A DNA stretch of 63,498 nucleotides from a bacterium (GCA_023251935.1 JAHEXV010000007.1:1-63498), one strand, 5' to 3'. Shown: positions 8,567-17,334, numbered from the stretch's first letter. A program made the numbers and translations. Notes: generated by a model from the letters alone, not told the origin.

Positions 8567-8603
8567 CATGCAGTCAGTACGTAAGTAGCATACAGACAGT
8601 ATG
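8567..8603. promoter_or_regulatory. Tandem operator candidate between the TetR gene and the hydrolase operon
   Basis: Two 15-bp boxes, CATGCAGTCAGTACG (8567-8581) and CATACAGACAGTATG (8589-8603), match at 12 of 15 bases and start 22 bp apart, about two helical turns. The second is itself a CATAC/GTATG palindrome and covers the TetR start codon. This suggests autoregulation and control of the divergent operon by the adjacent TetR protein. Confidence 0.6.
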
Positions 8604-9278
8604 GAGATCAAACAGGAACGTAGGCCCACCGGAGCGCGGCGAACCCAGGCCGAGCGCTCGGAGGCTACCCGCGGAGCGCTGACGGCCGCCGGTCGACGGC
8701 TGTTCGCGCTGCATGGATACGCCGGCGTCGGGACCGAGGAGCTGGTCCAAGCCGCGGGGGTGACCCGCGGGGCCCTCTACCACCACTTCGAGGGCAAGGC
8801 GGACCTGTTTCGGGTCGTGTTCGAGGAGGTCGAGCGGGAGCTCGCCGAACGCTTCGCCAGCGAGGCGCTGTCGAGGCCCGACCCCTGGGAGGGGTTGGTG
8901 GCCGCGTTGGAGCTGTTCCTCGACGTCTGCGGCGAACCCGAGGTCCAGCGGATAGCGCTGCTCGACGCTCCCTCGGTACTCGGATGGGAGGCGTGGCGCG
9001 AGGTCGAGGCGCGCTACGGCCTCGGGCTGATCAAGCTGGCGTTCCAGAACCTGATCGACGCCGGCCTGGTGGAGCCTCAGCCCGTCGAGCCCCTCGCGCA
9101 CGCGATCCTCGGCACCCTCACGGAGGCGGGGCTCTACGTTGCGCGGGCCGACGACGTCGCCGCGGCGCGGACCGAGATGAACGCCGTCCTGCGCCAGATG
9201 CTCGAGGGGCTCCGCGGCGGACCGCCCGACGATCGGTCCGACTCGCCCGGCGGGGGCACGGCTGGGGCCCGCCGCTAA
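8601..9278 (+). CDS. TetR-family transcriptional regulator
   Basis: A 225-residue TetR protein. The HTH lies at about residues 25-65 and ends with the typical [18 protein letters not shown]. The C-terminal ligand domain is helical and not assignable to a subfamily. It is divergent from the hydrolase/GST pair and its start codon lies inside one of two operator-like repeats, so it most likely represses itself and that operon in response to an unknown ligand. Confidence 0.9.
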   Translation: MEIKQERRPTGARRTQAERSEATRGALTAAGRRLFALHGYAGVGTEELVQAAGVTRGALYHHFEGKADLFRVVFEEVERELAERFASEALSRPDPWEGLVAALELFLDVCGEPEVQRIALLDAPSVLGWEAWREVEARYGLGLIKLAFQNLIDAGLVEPQPVEPLAHAILGTLTEAGLYVARADDVAAARTEMNAVLRQMLEGLRGGPPDDRSDSPGGGTAGARR

Positions 9279-9289
9279 CATCAGTGGCC

Positions 9290-9496
9290 ATGAAGGCCGG
9301 TATCCACCCTGAGTACGTGCTCGCGCATGTCCGCTGTTCGTGCGGCAACGAGTTCTACACTCGCTCCACCAAGCCGGAGCTGCATGTGGAGATCTGCTCC
9401 GCCTGCCACCCGTTCTACACCGGCAAGCAGAAGCTGGTCGACACCGGCGGCCGGGTGGAGCGCTTCAAGCGCCGCGCCGCGCGCAGCCGGCGCTAG
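9290..9496 (+). CDS. rpmE: Ribosomal protein bL31, zinc-binding form
   Basis: A 68-residue L31. It starts MKAGIHPEY, with zinc ligands CSC (18-20 region) and CSAC plus the following [20 protein letters not shown] signature of the C+ type. The ATG at 9290 lies only 11 nt after the TetR stop. The basic C-terminus is normal. rpmE beside DUF1385 and prfA is a common bacterial arrangement. Confidence 0.96.
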   Translation: MKAGIHPEYVLAHVRCSCGNEFYTRSTKPELHVEICSACHPFYTGKQKLVDTGGRVERFKRRAARSRR

Positions 9497-9563
9497 GGGC
9501 CGATCGCGCCCGTGAGCCGGAGGCTGGGGTGTCGGGGATGAGGGTGACCCCGAGCCGCTGCCG

Positions 9564-10604
9564 ATGAACGTCACCGCGGCCAAGCGGGCCGAGAGCGCCC
9601 CGGTCGCCGACGGACGGCCGTCCATGGATGGCCAGCCGGCGGTGGCGGAGGCGCGGATGCCGGATGGGAAGCCGGTGGCCCGCCGGGACGCTCCGGTCGG
9701 GGGCCAGGCGGTGCTCGAGGGCGTGATGATGCGCGGGGTTTCGACCTGGGCGGTGGCCGTGCGCACGCCGGACGGCGAGATCGAGGTCAGCTCGGAGCCG
9801 CTCGTCTCGTGGGCGAAGCGCCACCGGGTGCTTCGCTGGCCGGTGATCCGCGGGGTGGTCGCGTTGGCCGAGTCGCTGCGAATCGGCTTCCGCGCCCTGG
9901 CGATCTCGGCCAACGCCCAGATTGAGCCCGAGGATGGCGAGGAGGAGGCGGAGCCGATCGGCGGCTTCACCTGGGGGTTGACGATCGCCCTGTCCGTTGT
10001 CCTCGCGGTCGGCCTGTTCTTCGTCGTGCCGGTCGGCGCGACGAGCCTGATCAAGGACCAGCTCGGCTCCTCGGTGCTGTTCTGGCTGGTCGAGGGCGTC
10101 CTTCGCACCGCCATCTTCATCGGCTACCTGGCGGCGATCAGCCGCCTCCGGGACCTGCGCCGCGTGTTCGAGTATCACGGCGCCGAGCACAAGACGATCT
10201 CCTGCTACGAGGCCGGTGACCGTCTGGTCCCCGCCCGGGCGGAGCGCTACTCGCGACTCCACCCCCGCTGCGGCACTAGCTTCCTGCTGGTGGTGATGAT
10301 CGTCGCGATCTTCGTCTTCGCGCCGCTCGGGTTGCCCGCCTGGTACTGGCTACTCGCCTCGCGCATCCTCGGGATCCCGCTGATCGCGGGGATCTCCTAT
10401 GAGGTGATCAAGTGGGCCGGGCGCAACCGGCGCAAGAGTTGGGTCCGCGCCGTGATGTGGCCAGGGTTGATGCTCCAGAACCTGACCACGCGGGAGCCCG
10501 ATCGCGAGCAGCTCGCGGTCGCGATCGCGGCCCTCGAGTCGGTGCTGGCGGTGGAGACCCCCGGGGAGGCCGCCGAGGCCGAGGCGATCGAGATCGTCGC
10601 CTGA
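9564..10604 (+). CDS. DUF1385 family membrane protein (YqhQ-like)
   Basis: A 346-residue protein with the DUF1385 hallmarks: GGQAVLEGVMMRG near residue 50, YHGAEHKTISCYEAGD near 200 and HPRCGTSFLL shortly after. About four hydrophobic segments indicate an inner-membrane protein. The biochemical function of the family is not established; conserved His and Cys residues in the loops hint at metal binding. It lies between rpmE and prfA. Its stop at 10604 is followed almost immediately by a 152-nt dispersed repeat. Confidence 0.9.
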   Translation: MNVTAAKRAESAPVADGRPSMDGQPAVAEARMPDGKPVARRDAPVGGQAVLEGVMMRGVSTWAVAVRTPDGEIEVSSEPLVSWAKRHRVLRWPVIRGVVALAESLRIGFRALAISANAQIEPEDGEEEAEPIGGFTWGLTIALSVVLAVGLFFVVPVGATSLIKDQLGSSVLFWLVEGVLRTAIFIGYLAAISRLRDLRRVFEYHGAEHKTISCYEAGDRLVPARAERYSRLHPRCGTSFLLVVMIVAIFVFAPLGLPAWYWLLASRILGIPLIAGISYEVIKWAGRNRRKSWVRAVMWPGLMLQNLTTREPDREQLAVAIAALESVLAVETPGEAAEAEAIEIVA

Positions 10605-10605
10605 A

Positions 10606-10757
10606 TGACTCCGCCACCTCCTCCGCTCCCGCCCGAACACCTTGCCCTCGCCTCCGGCTCGGGCATTTCCCATCTGCTCCCGCGTCCGGGGGCGGCGGGT
10701 TAGGGCCTGTTACGGGGCGGCAGGTCGTAGTCGCTCGAACCGCGACTTCGTCGCTAG
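10606..10757 (+). repeat. 152-nt dispersed non-coding repeat, copy A
   Basis: Beginning one base after the DUF1385 stop, this segment is close to 90 percent identical to 61509-61660. It opens with a C/pyrimidine-rich stretch (ACTCCGCC, CCTCCTCCGC), continues through a conserved CATTTCCCATCTGCTCCCGC block and ends with a GCGAC/GTCGC hairpin. Single-base indels between the copies shift every frame, so it is not coding. It fills most of the gap before prfA. Confidence 0.85.
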
Positions 10758-10793
10758 GGCCAACGACTCCACTCTGGGCGTCACACTTGGGGT

Positions 10794-11870
10794 GTGATTG
10801 AGGAGCTGATCACCCAGATCCAGGGCCGGTTCGCCGACCTCGAGCGCCAGATGTCCGATCCCGAGGTGATCGCGGACCGGGAGCGCTACGCCGAGATCGG
10901 TCGCGAGTACCGGGAGCTCGAGCCCGCCCATCGACTGGCGCTCCAGTACGCCCAGCTCCAGGACGACTTCGAGGGGGCGAGGGAGCTGCTGGCCGAGGAC
11001 GGCGACGACCCCGAGCTGCGGAAGCTGGTCGCCGACGCGCCGGAGCGTCTCGAACGGCTCGCCGAGGAGATTCGCCTCGCGATGGTCGAGCGCGACCCCA
11101 ACGACTCCAAGCACGTTCTGGTCGAGATCCGGGCGGGGACCGGCGGCGACGAGGCGGCCCTGTTCGCGGGCGACCTGTTCAAGATGCTGTCGCGCTACGC
11201 GGAGCAGCGCGGATTCGCCACCGAGGTGATCTCGCAATCGCCCGCGGAGGTGGGGGGCTTCAAGGAGGTGACCTTCGCGATCAAGGGCGACGGGGCCTAC
11301 TCGGTGTTCAAGTTCGAGGGCGGCACCCATCGCGTGCAGCGGGTCCCCAAGACCGAGTCCCAGGGGCGAATTCACACTTCGACCGCGACCGTCGCGGTGC
11401 TGCCCGAGGCCGAGGAGGTCGAGGTCGAGGTCGACCCGAACGACCTTCAGGTCGACGTCTACCGCTCCTCGGGCCCCGGGGGCCAGTCGGTCAACACCAC
11501 CGACTCGGCGGTTCGTCTCACCCACAGGCCGACCGGGATCGCCGTCTCGATGCAGGACGAGAAGTCGCAGCTGCAGAATCGGGAGAAGGCGATGCGGGTC
11601 CTGCGCGCCCGCCTCTATGAGCAGAAGCTCGCTCAGCAGCAGGCGGAGATCGCGTCGGAGCGCCGCTCCCAGGTGGGCTCGGGCGAGCGCTCGGAGAAGA
11701 TCCGGACGTACAACTTCCCCCAGAGCCGGGTTACGGACCACAGAGTCAACGTCACGGCCCACAACCTCGACCAGGTCCTGGCGGGCGACCTACGCGAGTT
11801 CACGGACGCGCTGGCCGCCGAGGAGAAGCGCGAGCTGCTCGCGGCGCAGACCGCTGAAGCCGCGCCCTGA
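10794..11870 (+). CDS. prfA: Peptide chain release factor 1
   Basis: A 358-residue class I release factor recognising UAG/UAA. The catalytic GGQ sits in RSSGPGGQSVN. The decoding region HRVQRVPKTESQGRIHTS carries the RF1-type P-x-T tripeptide (PKT), which distinguishes it from RF2. It starts at GTG 10794, which gives the expected EELITQIQ N-terminus. The stop overlaps the prmC start (TGATG), pairing the factor with its methyltransferase. Confidence 0.96.
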   Translation: MIEELITQIQGRFADLERQMSDPEVIADRERYAEIGREYRELEPAHRLALQYAQLQDDFEGARELLAEDGDDPELRKLVADAPERLERLAEEIRLAMVERDPNDSKHVLVEIRAGTGGDEAALFAGDLFKMLSRYAEQRGFATEVISQSPAEVGGFKEVTFAIKGDGAYSVFKFEGGTHRVQRVPKTESQGRIHTSTATVAVLPEAEEVEVEVDPNDLQVDVYRSSGPGGQSVNTTDSAVRLTHRPTGIAVSMQDEKSQLQNREKAMRVLRARLYEQKLAQQQAEIASERRSQVGSGERSEKIRTYNFPQSRVTDHRVNVTAHNLDQVLAGDLREFTDALAAEEKRELLAAQTAEAAP

Positions 11871-12721
11871 TGCCGTCGGCAATCACCGCCGGCCGGGTCC
11901 GTGAGGCCCTCGAGGCGGCGACCGAGGCGCTTGCCGCAGCCGGCGTCGAGACGCCCCGCCTGGACGCCGAGCTGCTGCTTGCCGAGGCGACGGGTCGGGA
12001 TCGGGCGCCGCTCGCGGCCGAGCCCGAGGCCGGGGTGGTGCCGGACGCCGGACGCCGCTTCTCCGAGATGGTCCGGCGACGAATCCGCCGCGAGCCGGTT
12101 GCCTACATCCTCGGCCGAAAGGGCTTTCGGCGGATCGAGCTGGCGGTCGACCGGCGGGCGCTGGTCCCGCGCCCCGAGACCGAGCTGCTGGTCGAGATCG
12201 CCCTCGAGCTCGAGCCCCGGACCGCGCTCGACATCGGCACCGGGTCGGGCGCCGTCGCCCTCGCCCTGGCCGACGAGCTGCCGACCTGCAGGGTGACCGC
12301 GACCGATACCTCGAAGCAGGCCTTGACCCTGGCGCGCGAGAACGCCGAGCGCCTGGGCATCAACGGTCGCGTTCGCCTCGAGCCCGGGACGGTGCCCGAG
12401 GGCCGTAGCTTCGACTTGGTGCTCGCCAACCTGCCCTACGTCCGCGACGACGAGTGGGAAGGCCTGGCGCCGGAGATCACCCGCTACGAGCCGCGTGAGG
12501 CGCTCGTGGCCGGGGCCGAGGGAATCGAAGTGATCGCGACCGTCGCTCCAGCGGCTGTCGCCGCGCTGGCGCCCGCCGGATCGCTCGCCTTCGAGGTCGG
12601 CGCCGGCCAGGCGGGCGCGGTGGCCGAGCTGATGCTCGACCTCGGCTTCCGCCAGGTCGAGGGGCGCCAGGACCTGGCTGGGGTTCCCCGCGTGGTGCTT
12701 GGCCGCATGGGCTCCGGCTGA
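11870..12721 (+). CDS. prmC: Release factor glutamine N5-methyltransferase
   Basis: A 283-residue PrmC/HemK. An N-terminal helical domain is followed by the SAM motif ALDIGTGSGAVALAL and the catalytic tetrapeptide read as NLPY rather than the usual NPPY. It methylates the GGQ glutamine of release factors. It is coupled to prfA by a one-base overlap and to the next gene by another, so the three form one transcription unit. The Leu in NLPY is a tolerated variation at that position; the Asn and Tyr that matter are present. Confidence 0.94.
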   Translation: MPSAITAGRVREALEAATEALAAAGVETPRLDAELLLAEATGRDRAPLAAEPEAGVVPDAGRRFSEMVRRRIRREPVAYILGRKGFRRIELAVDRRALVPRPETELLVEIALELEPRTALDIGTGSGAVALALADELPTCRVTATDTSKQALTLARENAERLGINGRVRLEPGTVPEGRSFDLVLANLPYVRDDEWEGLAPEITRYEPREALVAGAEGIEVIATVAPAAVAALAPAGSLAFEVGAGQAGAVAELMLDLGFRQVEGRQDLAGVPRVVLGRMGSG

Positions 12722-13368
12722 TGGACGTCTCGATCGAGCGCGACGGGACGGCCGAGGCCCGCCGGGCACTGGAGCGCTGTGTCGTCGCCGGCGGGATCGC
12801 GCTGTTCCCCGCGGACACCCTCTACGGGCTTGCCTGCGACCCGTCCAACGCCACCGCGATAGATCGCATCCACGAGCTCAAGGGTCGCGAGGACGGAAAG
12901 CCGTCGGCGGTGATGTTCTTCGCGCCCCTGGCGATGCGAGAGCTTCTGTCGGCGCTCGGGCCGCGGACTCGGGCGGCGATCGGGGCTCTGCTCCCGGGAC
13001 CGGTGACCCTGGTGGTGAACAACCCCGAGCATCGCTACCCGCTGGCCTGTCGAGAGGATCCCGGAAGGCTCGGGCTGCGGCTGATCGAGGGACCGTTGGT
13101 CGGCGCCCGGTGCGGGATCCTCCAGACCAGCGCGAATCGAAGCGGCCAGCCGGCGCCCAGTCGGTTCGGCGACGTCGACGCCGGGATCCGGGCGGGTGCC
13201 GACCTGGCCATCGACGGGGGCGAGCTGCGCGGGGAGCCCTCGACCGTGGTCGATCTCACAGCTCTGGAAGCGACAGGCAGGTGGTCCATGCTCCGAGAGG
13301 GAGCGCTCTCGGGCGAGGAGCTGTCGCGCCGCTTGACCGCTTCGGTCGCTGAGGATGGCGGCGGCTAG
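12721..13368 (+). CDS. tsaC: L-threonylcarbamoyladenylate synthase (Sua5/YrdC family)
   Basis: A 215-residue YrdC-fold protein. It has the PADTLYGLACD nucleotide/threonine segment, the basic LKGREDGKP motif and the C-terminal SANRSGQPAP loop. It makes threonylcarbamoyl-AMP from Thr, bicarbonate and ATP for t6A37 modification of ANN-decoding tRNAs. Length fits TsaC without the extra Sua5 domain. It follows prmC by a one-base overlap, and its 3' end overlaps the convergent NTF2-like gene by 4 nt. Confidence 0.9.
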   Translation: MDVSIERDGTAEARRALERCVVAGGIALFPADTLYGLACDPSNATAIDRIHELKGREDGKPSAVMFFAPLAMRELLSALGPRTRAAIGALLPGPVTLVVNNPEHRYPLACREDPGRLGLRLIEGPLVGARCGILQTSANRSGQPAPSRFGDVDAGIRAGADLAIDGGELRGEPSTVVDLTALEATGRWSMLREGALSGEELSRRLTASVAEDGGG

Positions 13369-13766
13369 CCCTTGTCGCCGGCTGCGTCGAGGGCCTCCTC
13401 GAGCGTCGCGAACACCCGCACCCGGATCGCCTTGCCGTCCTTGAGCTCCCAGATCTGAACCACGTGCTGCTCGGTCTCGATGCCCGTGGTACGGCCGCGC
13501 GCCCGTAGGGTCATCGGCACGACGGTCCGCTCGCCCACCGCGATGAACTCCTCGGGCGCGAACTCCACCCTGTCCATCGCCTCGTAGAAGGACTCGAAGT
13601 AGCGGCGGATGCCCTCCGGGCCGCGGTACGTGTCCGGTTCCGCGGCGAGCCCCGCAGGCGTCGTGACCTCGAACTCGGGGTGGATGAAGGGCAGCAGCGC
13701 CTCGACGCCTCCGTGGTTGAGGGTCTCGAAGCCCCGGCGGACCAGATCGAGGTTGGTCTCGGCCAC
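13365..13766 (-). CDS. NTF2/SnoaL-like fold protein
   Basis: A 133-residue SnoaL-like protein: an N-terminal helix (NLDLVRRGFETLNHGG), FIHPEFEV, RGPEGIRRYFESF and a QIWELKDGKAIRVRVF final strand. The cone-shaped fold acts as a small isomerase/hydrolase or ligand-binding domain; no specific activity can be assigned. Convergent with tsaC, overlapping it by 4 nt. Confidence 0.75.
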   Translation of the reverse strand: MAETNLDLVRRGFETLNHGGVEALLPFIHPEFEVTTPAGLAAEPDTYRGPEGIRRYFESFYEAMDRVEFAPEEFIAVGERTVVPMTLRARGRTTGIETEQHVVQIWELKDGKAIRVRVFATLEEALDAAGDKG

Positions 13767-13809
13767 CGGCGGTCAGGGTACCCGGGCCGCCGCCCCGAGC
13801 CCCTTGGCG

Positions 13810-14421
13810 CTAGCCCGCCGCAGCCCCGACGACCGAGCGCACAAAGAGCTGGCGCGCCTCGCGCAGCGCGGGCGTGTCGCCGCTCTCCACCCGCTCCAGC
13901 GCCAGACCGCCGATCCCGGCGCTGATCAGGACGGCGAGACCCGCCGCGGTTCGGCGAGGCAGGGCGGGCCCCGCGTTGCCCAGCAGCTCGAGCAAGACCT
14001 CCCGCCAGCGTGAGCGCTCGGCGTTCATCACGTCGCGCACCTCGTCCTCGACCACCGAGACGGCACTGAGGTCGAAGTAGACCCGCGCCACGCGCACGTC
14101 GCGATCCATCAGTCCCCAGATCCCGTCGAGGGCGCCGCGCACGACGTCCTCGACTGTGCTTGCCTCGCCAACCGCTTCAACGACCGCGGCTGTGATCTGC
14201 TCACCGAGCAGGCGGCCGGCGGCTGCCACCAGGCCCTGCTTGGAGCCGAAGTGGTAGGCGATCAGGGCCTTGTTCTCCCCGGCGCGGGCTGCGACCTTGG
14301 CTACGGTGAGGCCGGCATAGGCATCCGCCTTCAGCACCTCCAGGCCCGCCTCGAGGATCCGCTCCCGGGCGCCCGTCGACGGGCGCCCGGGTCGCGGCCT
14401 GGGTTCGACGGCGGCGCTCAA
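13810..14421 (-). CDS. TetR-family regulator coupled to the R2lox gene
   Basis: A 203-residue TetR protein. Its HTH region begins GARERILEAGLEVL and ends ENKALIAYHFGSKQGL. It starts at TTG 14421, which overlaps the R2lox stop by 4 nt (TTGA), so the two are translated from one mRNA. It probably controls the R2lox gene and itself from the AT-rich promoter region upstream of 15383. Inducer unknown. Confidence 0.85.
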   Translation of the reverse strand: MSAAVEPRPRPGRPSTGARERILEAGLEVLKADAYAGLTVAKVAARAGENKALIAYHFGSKQGLVAAAGRLLGEQITAAVVEAVGEASTVEDVVRGALDGIWGLMDRDVRVARVYFDLSAVSVVEDEVRDVMNAERSRWREVLLELLGNAGPALPRRTAAGLAVLISAGIGGLALERVESGDTPALREARQLFVRSVVGAAAG

Positions 14422-15383
14422 GCGGCGGCGGCGAGCATGGCCGGGTCGAGGCCCATCGCCGCCAGCTTCTTCGACAGGGCCTTCATCGCGTACTCGAAGA
14501 TCTCCTCGGACCTGTAGAACGGCGTCTCGAAGTCGTATGGGTTCTCGACGCCCGGCGGCACGAACACGAGCGAGGCGACCGGCAGCGTCTCCTTCAGCGT
14601 CTCCTCGATGATCCTCGCGTTCGCGGGGTCCGCGCTGATCGCATCGGCGAGGAACTTCACCCCGAAGCCGACATGACGCGACTCGTCGCGGTTCACCGCC
14701 GTGAACCCGGCGGTGAAGCCGGGGAACCAGCCGCGCTCCTTGAGGCTGCGAATGATGAACCGGGCGCCGGTCAGGGCCAGCGTCCCCTCGATCACGACCA
14801 TGTAGACGGTGATCCCGCGGACCAGCGCCGCGAAGTCGCTGGGGTCCTTGCGCAACCGCTCCGCGCAGTCGTGGAGGATGCCGTTGAAGAGCCTCTCCCA
14901 GTCCTCGTTGACGTTCGCGCGCTGCTGGTCGAGCATGTCGCCGATCGTCGCGGCGCTCGCTCCGAGCACCTCGCGGTAGAAGCGATCGAAGAACACCATG
15001 TGCTTGGCTTCGTCGGAGATCTGCGTGGTCAGGAACGCCTGCGCCTCGTGGGATGGGGCGCCCATCGCGAACGGCAGCAGCTCGGCGGTGACCCGTTCCT
15101 CGCCGAGGAAGAACTGGGAGAACCCGAACAGCAGGAAATCGCGCTCCTCCTTGGTGATCAGGTCAGGGTCGGCCCACTGTCGGGCGTCCTCGGTGAAGTC
15201 GAAGTCCTCGGTCGACCATTGCTGGCGCTGCCAGCGCATGAACAGCTTCTGGTAGCTCGGCGCGGCCTCGACGATGCGGTCGAGTCCCGCCATCACCTTG
15301 TCGATGTCGGCATCCAGCAGGACGCTCAGTGCCTCGTCCTCGGTGTGTAGCTCGTGGGCGCCGTTGGTGCTGTTGCTGCTCAT
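14418..15383 (-). CDS. R2-like ligand-binding oxidase (ferritin-like Mn/Fe protein)
   Basis: A 321-residue ferritin-like protein. It has the six carboxylate/His ligands of a dimetal site: E95 (in GEERV), E125 and H128 (EAKH), E199 (VVIEG), E234 and H237 (ESRH). Val98 is three residues after the first ligand and Tyr194 five residues before E199, exactly where R2lox proteins form their Tyr-Val ether crosslink. This separates it from ribonucleotide reductase beta subunits, which lack that pair. The family binds a long-chain fatty acid and is thought to oxidise an unknown lipid-like substrate. ATG 15381-15383 follows a clear GAGGAGGAGAG. Confidence 0.88.
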   Translation of the reverse strand: MSSNSTNGAHELHTEDEALSVLLDADIDKVMAGLDRIVEAAPSYQKLFMRWQRQQWSTEDFDFTEDARQWADPDLITKEERDFLLFGFSQFFLGEERVTAELLPFAMGAPSHEAQAFLTTQISDEAKHMVFFDRFYREVLGASAATIGDMLDQQRANVNEDWERLFNGILHDCAERLRKDPSDFAALVRGITVYMVVIEGTLALTGARFIIRSLKERGWFPGFTAGFTAVNRDESRHVGFGVKFLADAISADPANARIIEETLKETLPVASLVFVPPGVENPYDFETPFYRSEEIFEYAMKALSKKLAAMGLDPAMLAAAA

Positions 15384-15444
15384 CTCTCCTCCTCGCGGTC
15401 GCTTGGGGTGGACCGCGCGATCGGCCGACGGTCGGTCGGCGCTG

Positions 15445-15476
15445 TATTTAATCAAACGATCAATAAATATATGTTC
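15445..15476. promoter_or_regulatory. AT-rich promoter/operator region upstream of R2lox
   Basis: This is the most AT-rich stretch nearby, between divergent R2lox and glyA. On the minus strand it reads TTGAT-CGT-TTGAT followed by TAAATA, a short direct repeat beside a -10-like element. A TetR operator is plausible. Exact promoter boxes cannot be fixed by eye. Confidence 0.35.
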
Positions 15477-15577
15477 CTGACCGTCGATCGGCCCGTCCGG
15501 GGTCCGACGTCGAGCCGTCCATGTCGGCGCACGCCGGCCCGCCGGGCTCGGCTCGGCCATCTGTCAGTCGCCGTAGA

Positions 15578-16867
15578 GTGTCGGACGTGGACCCACTGCC
15601 CGAGGACTTCCAGACCGCATCGCTCGCCGAGGTCGACCCCGACATCGCGCGCGTCCTGGAGCGCGAGCTCAACCGCCAGCAGAACACGCTCGAGATGATC
15701 GCCTCGGAGAACTTCGTCCCCGAGGCGGTCCTCGAGGCCGCCGGCTCGGTGCTGACCAACAAGTACGCGGAGGGCTACCCCGGCCGCCGATACTACGGCG
15801 GCTGCGAGGAAGTGGACGTCGCCGAGCAACTGGCGATTGACCGCGCCAAGGAGGTGTTCGGCGCCGAGCACGTCAACGTCCAGCCGCACGCGGGGGCCCA
15901 GGCCAACAACGCGGCCTACATGGCGATGCTCGAGCCCGGCGACACGATCCTCGGGATGGCGCTCGACCACGGTGGCCATCTGACCCACGGCATGAGGCTG
16001 AACGTGTCCGGGAAGCTGTATGAGGTCGTCGCCTATCACGTACGTCGCGACGACCTGCTCTGCGACATGGAGGAGGTCGAGCGGCTGGCGCGCGAGCACC
16101 GGCCCAAGGTGATCGTCGCCGGCTGGTCGGCGTACCCCCGCCAGCTCGACTTCGGGGCCTTCCGGGAGATCGCCGACGCCGTGGGGGCCAGGCTGATGGT
16201 CGACATGGCCCACTTCGCGGGGCTCGTGGCCGCGGGCGAGCACCCGAGCCCGGTCCCCTACGCGGACGTGACCACCACCACGATCCACAAGACCCTCTGC
16301 GGCCCTCGCAGCGGGATGATCCTGTGCCGCTCCGAGCTCGCCAAGGACATCGACCGGTCGGTCTTCCCGGGGCAGCAGGGGGGGCCGCTGATGCACGTGA
16401 TCGCGGCCAAGGCCGTGGCCCTGCGGATCGCTCAGTCCGAGCCGTTCCGGGCTCGCCAGCGACAGACGATCGCCAACGCGAAGGCGTTCGCCGACGAGCT
16501 GATCGCGGGCGGGGTGTCGGTGCTCACCGGAGGCACCGATGTCCACTTGGTGCTCGTCGACCTGGGCCCGACCGGCCTGGACGGCAAGACGGCCGAGAGC
16601 CGCCTCGAGGGGGTGGGGATCACCGTCAACCGGAACGCGATCCCCTTCGACGAGCGTCCGCCGATGAACCCATCGGGGCTGCGGATCGGCACGCCGGCGC
16701 TGACCACGCGCGGCCTCGTGGAGGAGGACCTGCGAGAGATCGCCCAGGTGATCTGCGTCGCGCTCTCTGACCGATTCGACTCCGAGCGAGACGCGCTTCT
16801 TGAGCGAACCCGCGCCCTGATGGAGCGCTATCCGCTCTACCCTCAGCTCGCGGCGACCCCGGTCTAG
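15578..16867 (+). CDS. glyA: Serine hydroxymethyltransferase
   Basis: About 429 residues. Matches GlyA along its length: [36 protein letters not shown], the PLP-lysine segment [14 protein letters not shown], and [13 protein letters not shown] near the C-terminus. It interconverts serine and glycine with tetrahydrofolate. Start is uncertain: GTG 15578 and GTG 15587 give normal N-termini; ATG 15521 would add 19 basic residues with no clear ribosome site. The 3' end overlaps a doubtful reverse gene by 4 nt. Confidence 0.95.
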   Translation: MSDVDPLPEDFQTASLAEVDPDIARVLERELNRQQNTLEMIASENFVPEAVLEAAGSVLTNKYAEGYPGRRYYGGCEEVDVAEQLAIDRAKEVFGAEHVNVQPHAGAQANNAAYMAMLEPGDTILGMALDHGGHLTHGMRLNVSGKLYEVVAYHVRRDDLLCDMEEVERLAREHRPKVIVAGWSAYPRQLDFGAFREIADAVGARLMVDMAHFAGLVAAGEHPSPVPYADVTTTTIHKTLCGPRSGMILCRSELAKDIDRSVFPGQQGGPLMHVIAAKAVALRIAQSEPFRARQRQTIANAKAFADELIAGGVSVLTGGTDVHLVLVDLGPTGLDGKTAESRLEGVGITVNRNAIPFDERPPMNPSGLRIGTPALTTRGLVEEDLREIAQVICVALSDRFDSERDALLERTRALMERYPLYPQLAATPV

Positions 16868-17157
16868 CGCGAGCGCACGGGTTTCCCGCGAACCGCCTGG
16901 TCGGAGGCTGGGTAGGGGGCGGGAGCCATCGGCCGAGTTTCGACGTCTATTTCGCCACAACTCGGCTTTCGGCGGGCCGTGGCCGGCGGCCAGACGTAGA
17001 CGTCCTTCTCGAGGCCGGTTGGCTGGGTGACCCGCCCGGGGCAGTCGGCGGACCACGAGGCCCCGATTGCGATCAGCCAGGGCACCGCGGCGAGCACCAC
17101 CAGGCCGGCCGCGGCCCAAGCGCCCCGCGCGAAGCGACTGCGACGCCCCGTCCGCAC
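16864..17157 (-). CDS. Small single-pass membrane protein, doubtful
   Basis: A 97-residue reading frame with an arginine-rich start (MRTGRRSRF) and one strong hydrophobic segment (about 13-32), as in a small membrane or secreted protein. No family is recognised. The C-terminal third overlaps a conserved 35-nt hairpin repeat at 16932-16966, so the real 3' end may be shorter or the frame may be spurious. Start ATG 17155-17157. Confidence 0.35.
   Translation of the reverse strand: MRTGRRSRFARGAWAAAGLVVLAAVPWLIAIGASWSADCPGRVTQPTGLEKDVYVWPPATARRKPSCGEIDVETRPMAPAPYPASDQAVRGKPVRSR
16932..16966. repeat. 35-nt hairpin, copy 2 of the dispersed pair
   Basis: The arms GCCGAGTT (16932-16939) and AACTCGGC (16959-16966) are inverted repeats. 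On the reverse strand it matches the hairpin at 6833-6867 in length (35 nt), in both arms and in a central CGAA. It lies 64 nt after the glyA stop, so it could terminate glyA. Confidence 0.55.
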
Positions 17158-17220
17158 CGTCGGACGAGGGTAGCCGCTCGCGTGGCGCCTTCCTCATCGA
17201 ATGCCGCCGCCTGCCCAGGC

Positions 17221-17265
17221 GGCGATCCCAGTTGTGCATCACATGGGTGCATATGTGGGATCGCC
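17221..17265. promoter_or_regulatory. Long inverted repeat upstream of the PLP-enzyme gene
   Basis: GGCGATCCCA (17221-17230) and TGGGATCGCC (17256-17265) form a perfect 10-bp inverted repeat around a 25-nt loop. The loop holds two TGCAT copies and CACAT/ATGTG arms. It lies 70 nt before the ATG at 17335 and may be an operator cluster or an mRNA-leader hairpin. Confidence 0.5.
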
Positions 17266-17334
17266 CTAGGGCGGACGCTCAACACCGGTATCGGGCGGCT
17301 CATGGCCCGACGGCGTCACTACGCTGGCGACGCC

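Noticed and set aside
10350-10673. Minus-strand peptide MGNARAGGEGKVF shared between the two 152-nt repeats, as a possible conserved small protein.
   Set aside because: A one-base indel between the copies shifts the frame right after this peptide, and no ribosome site is evident; the conservation is at the DNA/RNA level.
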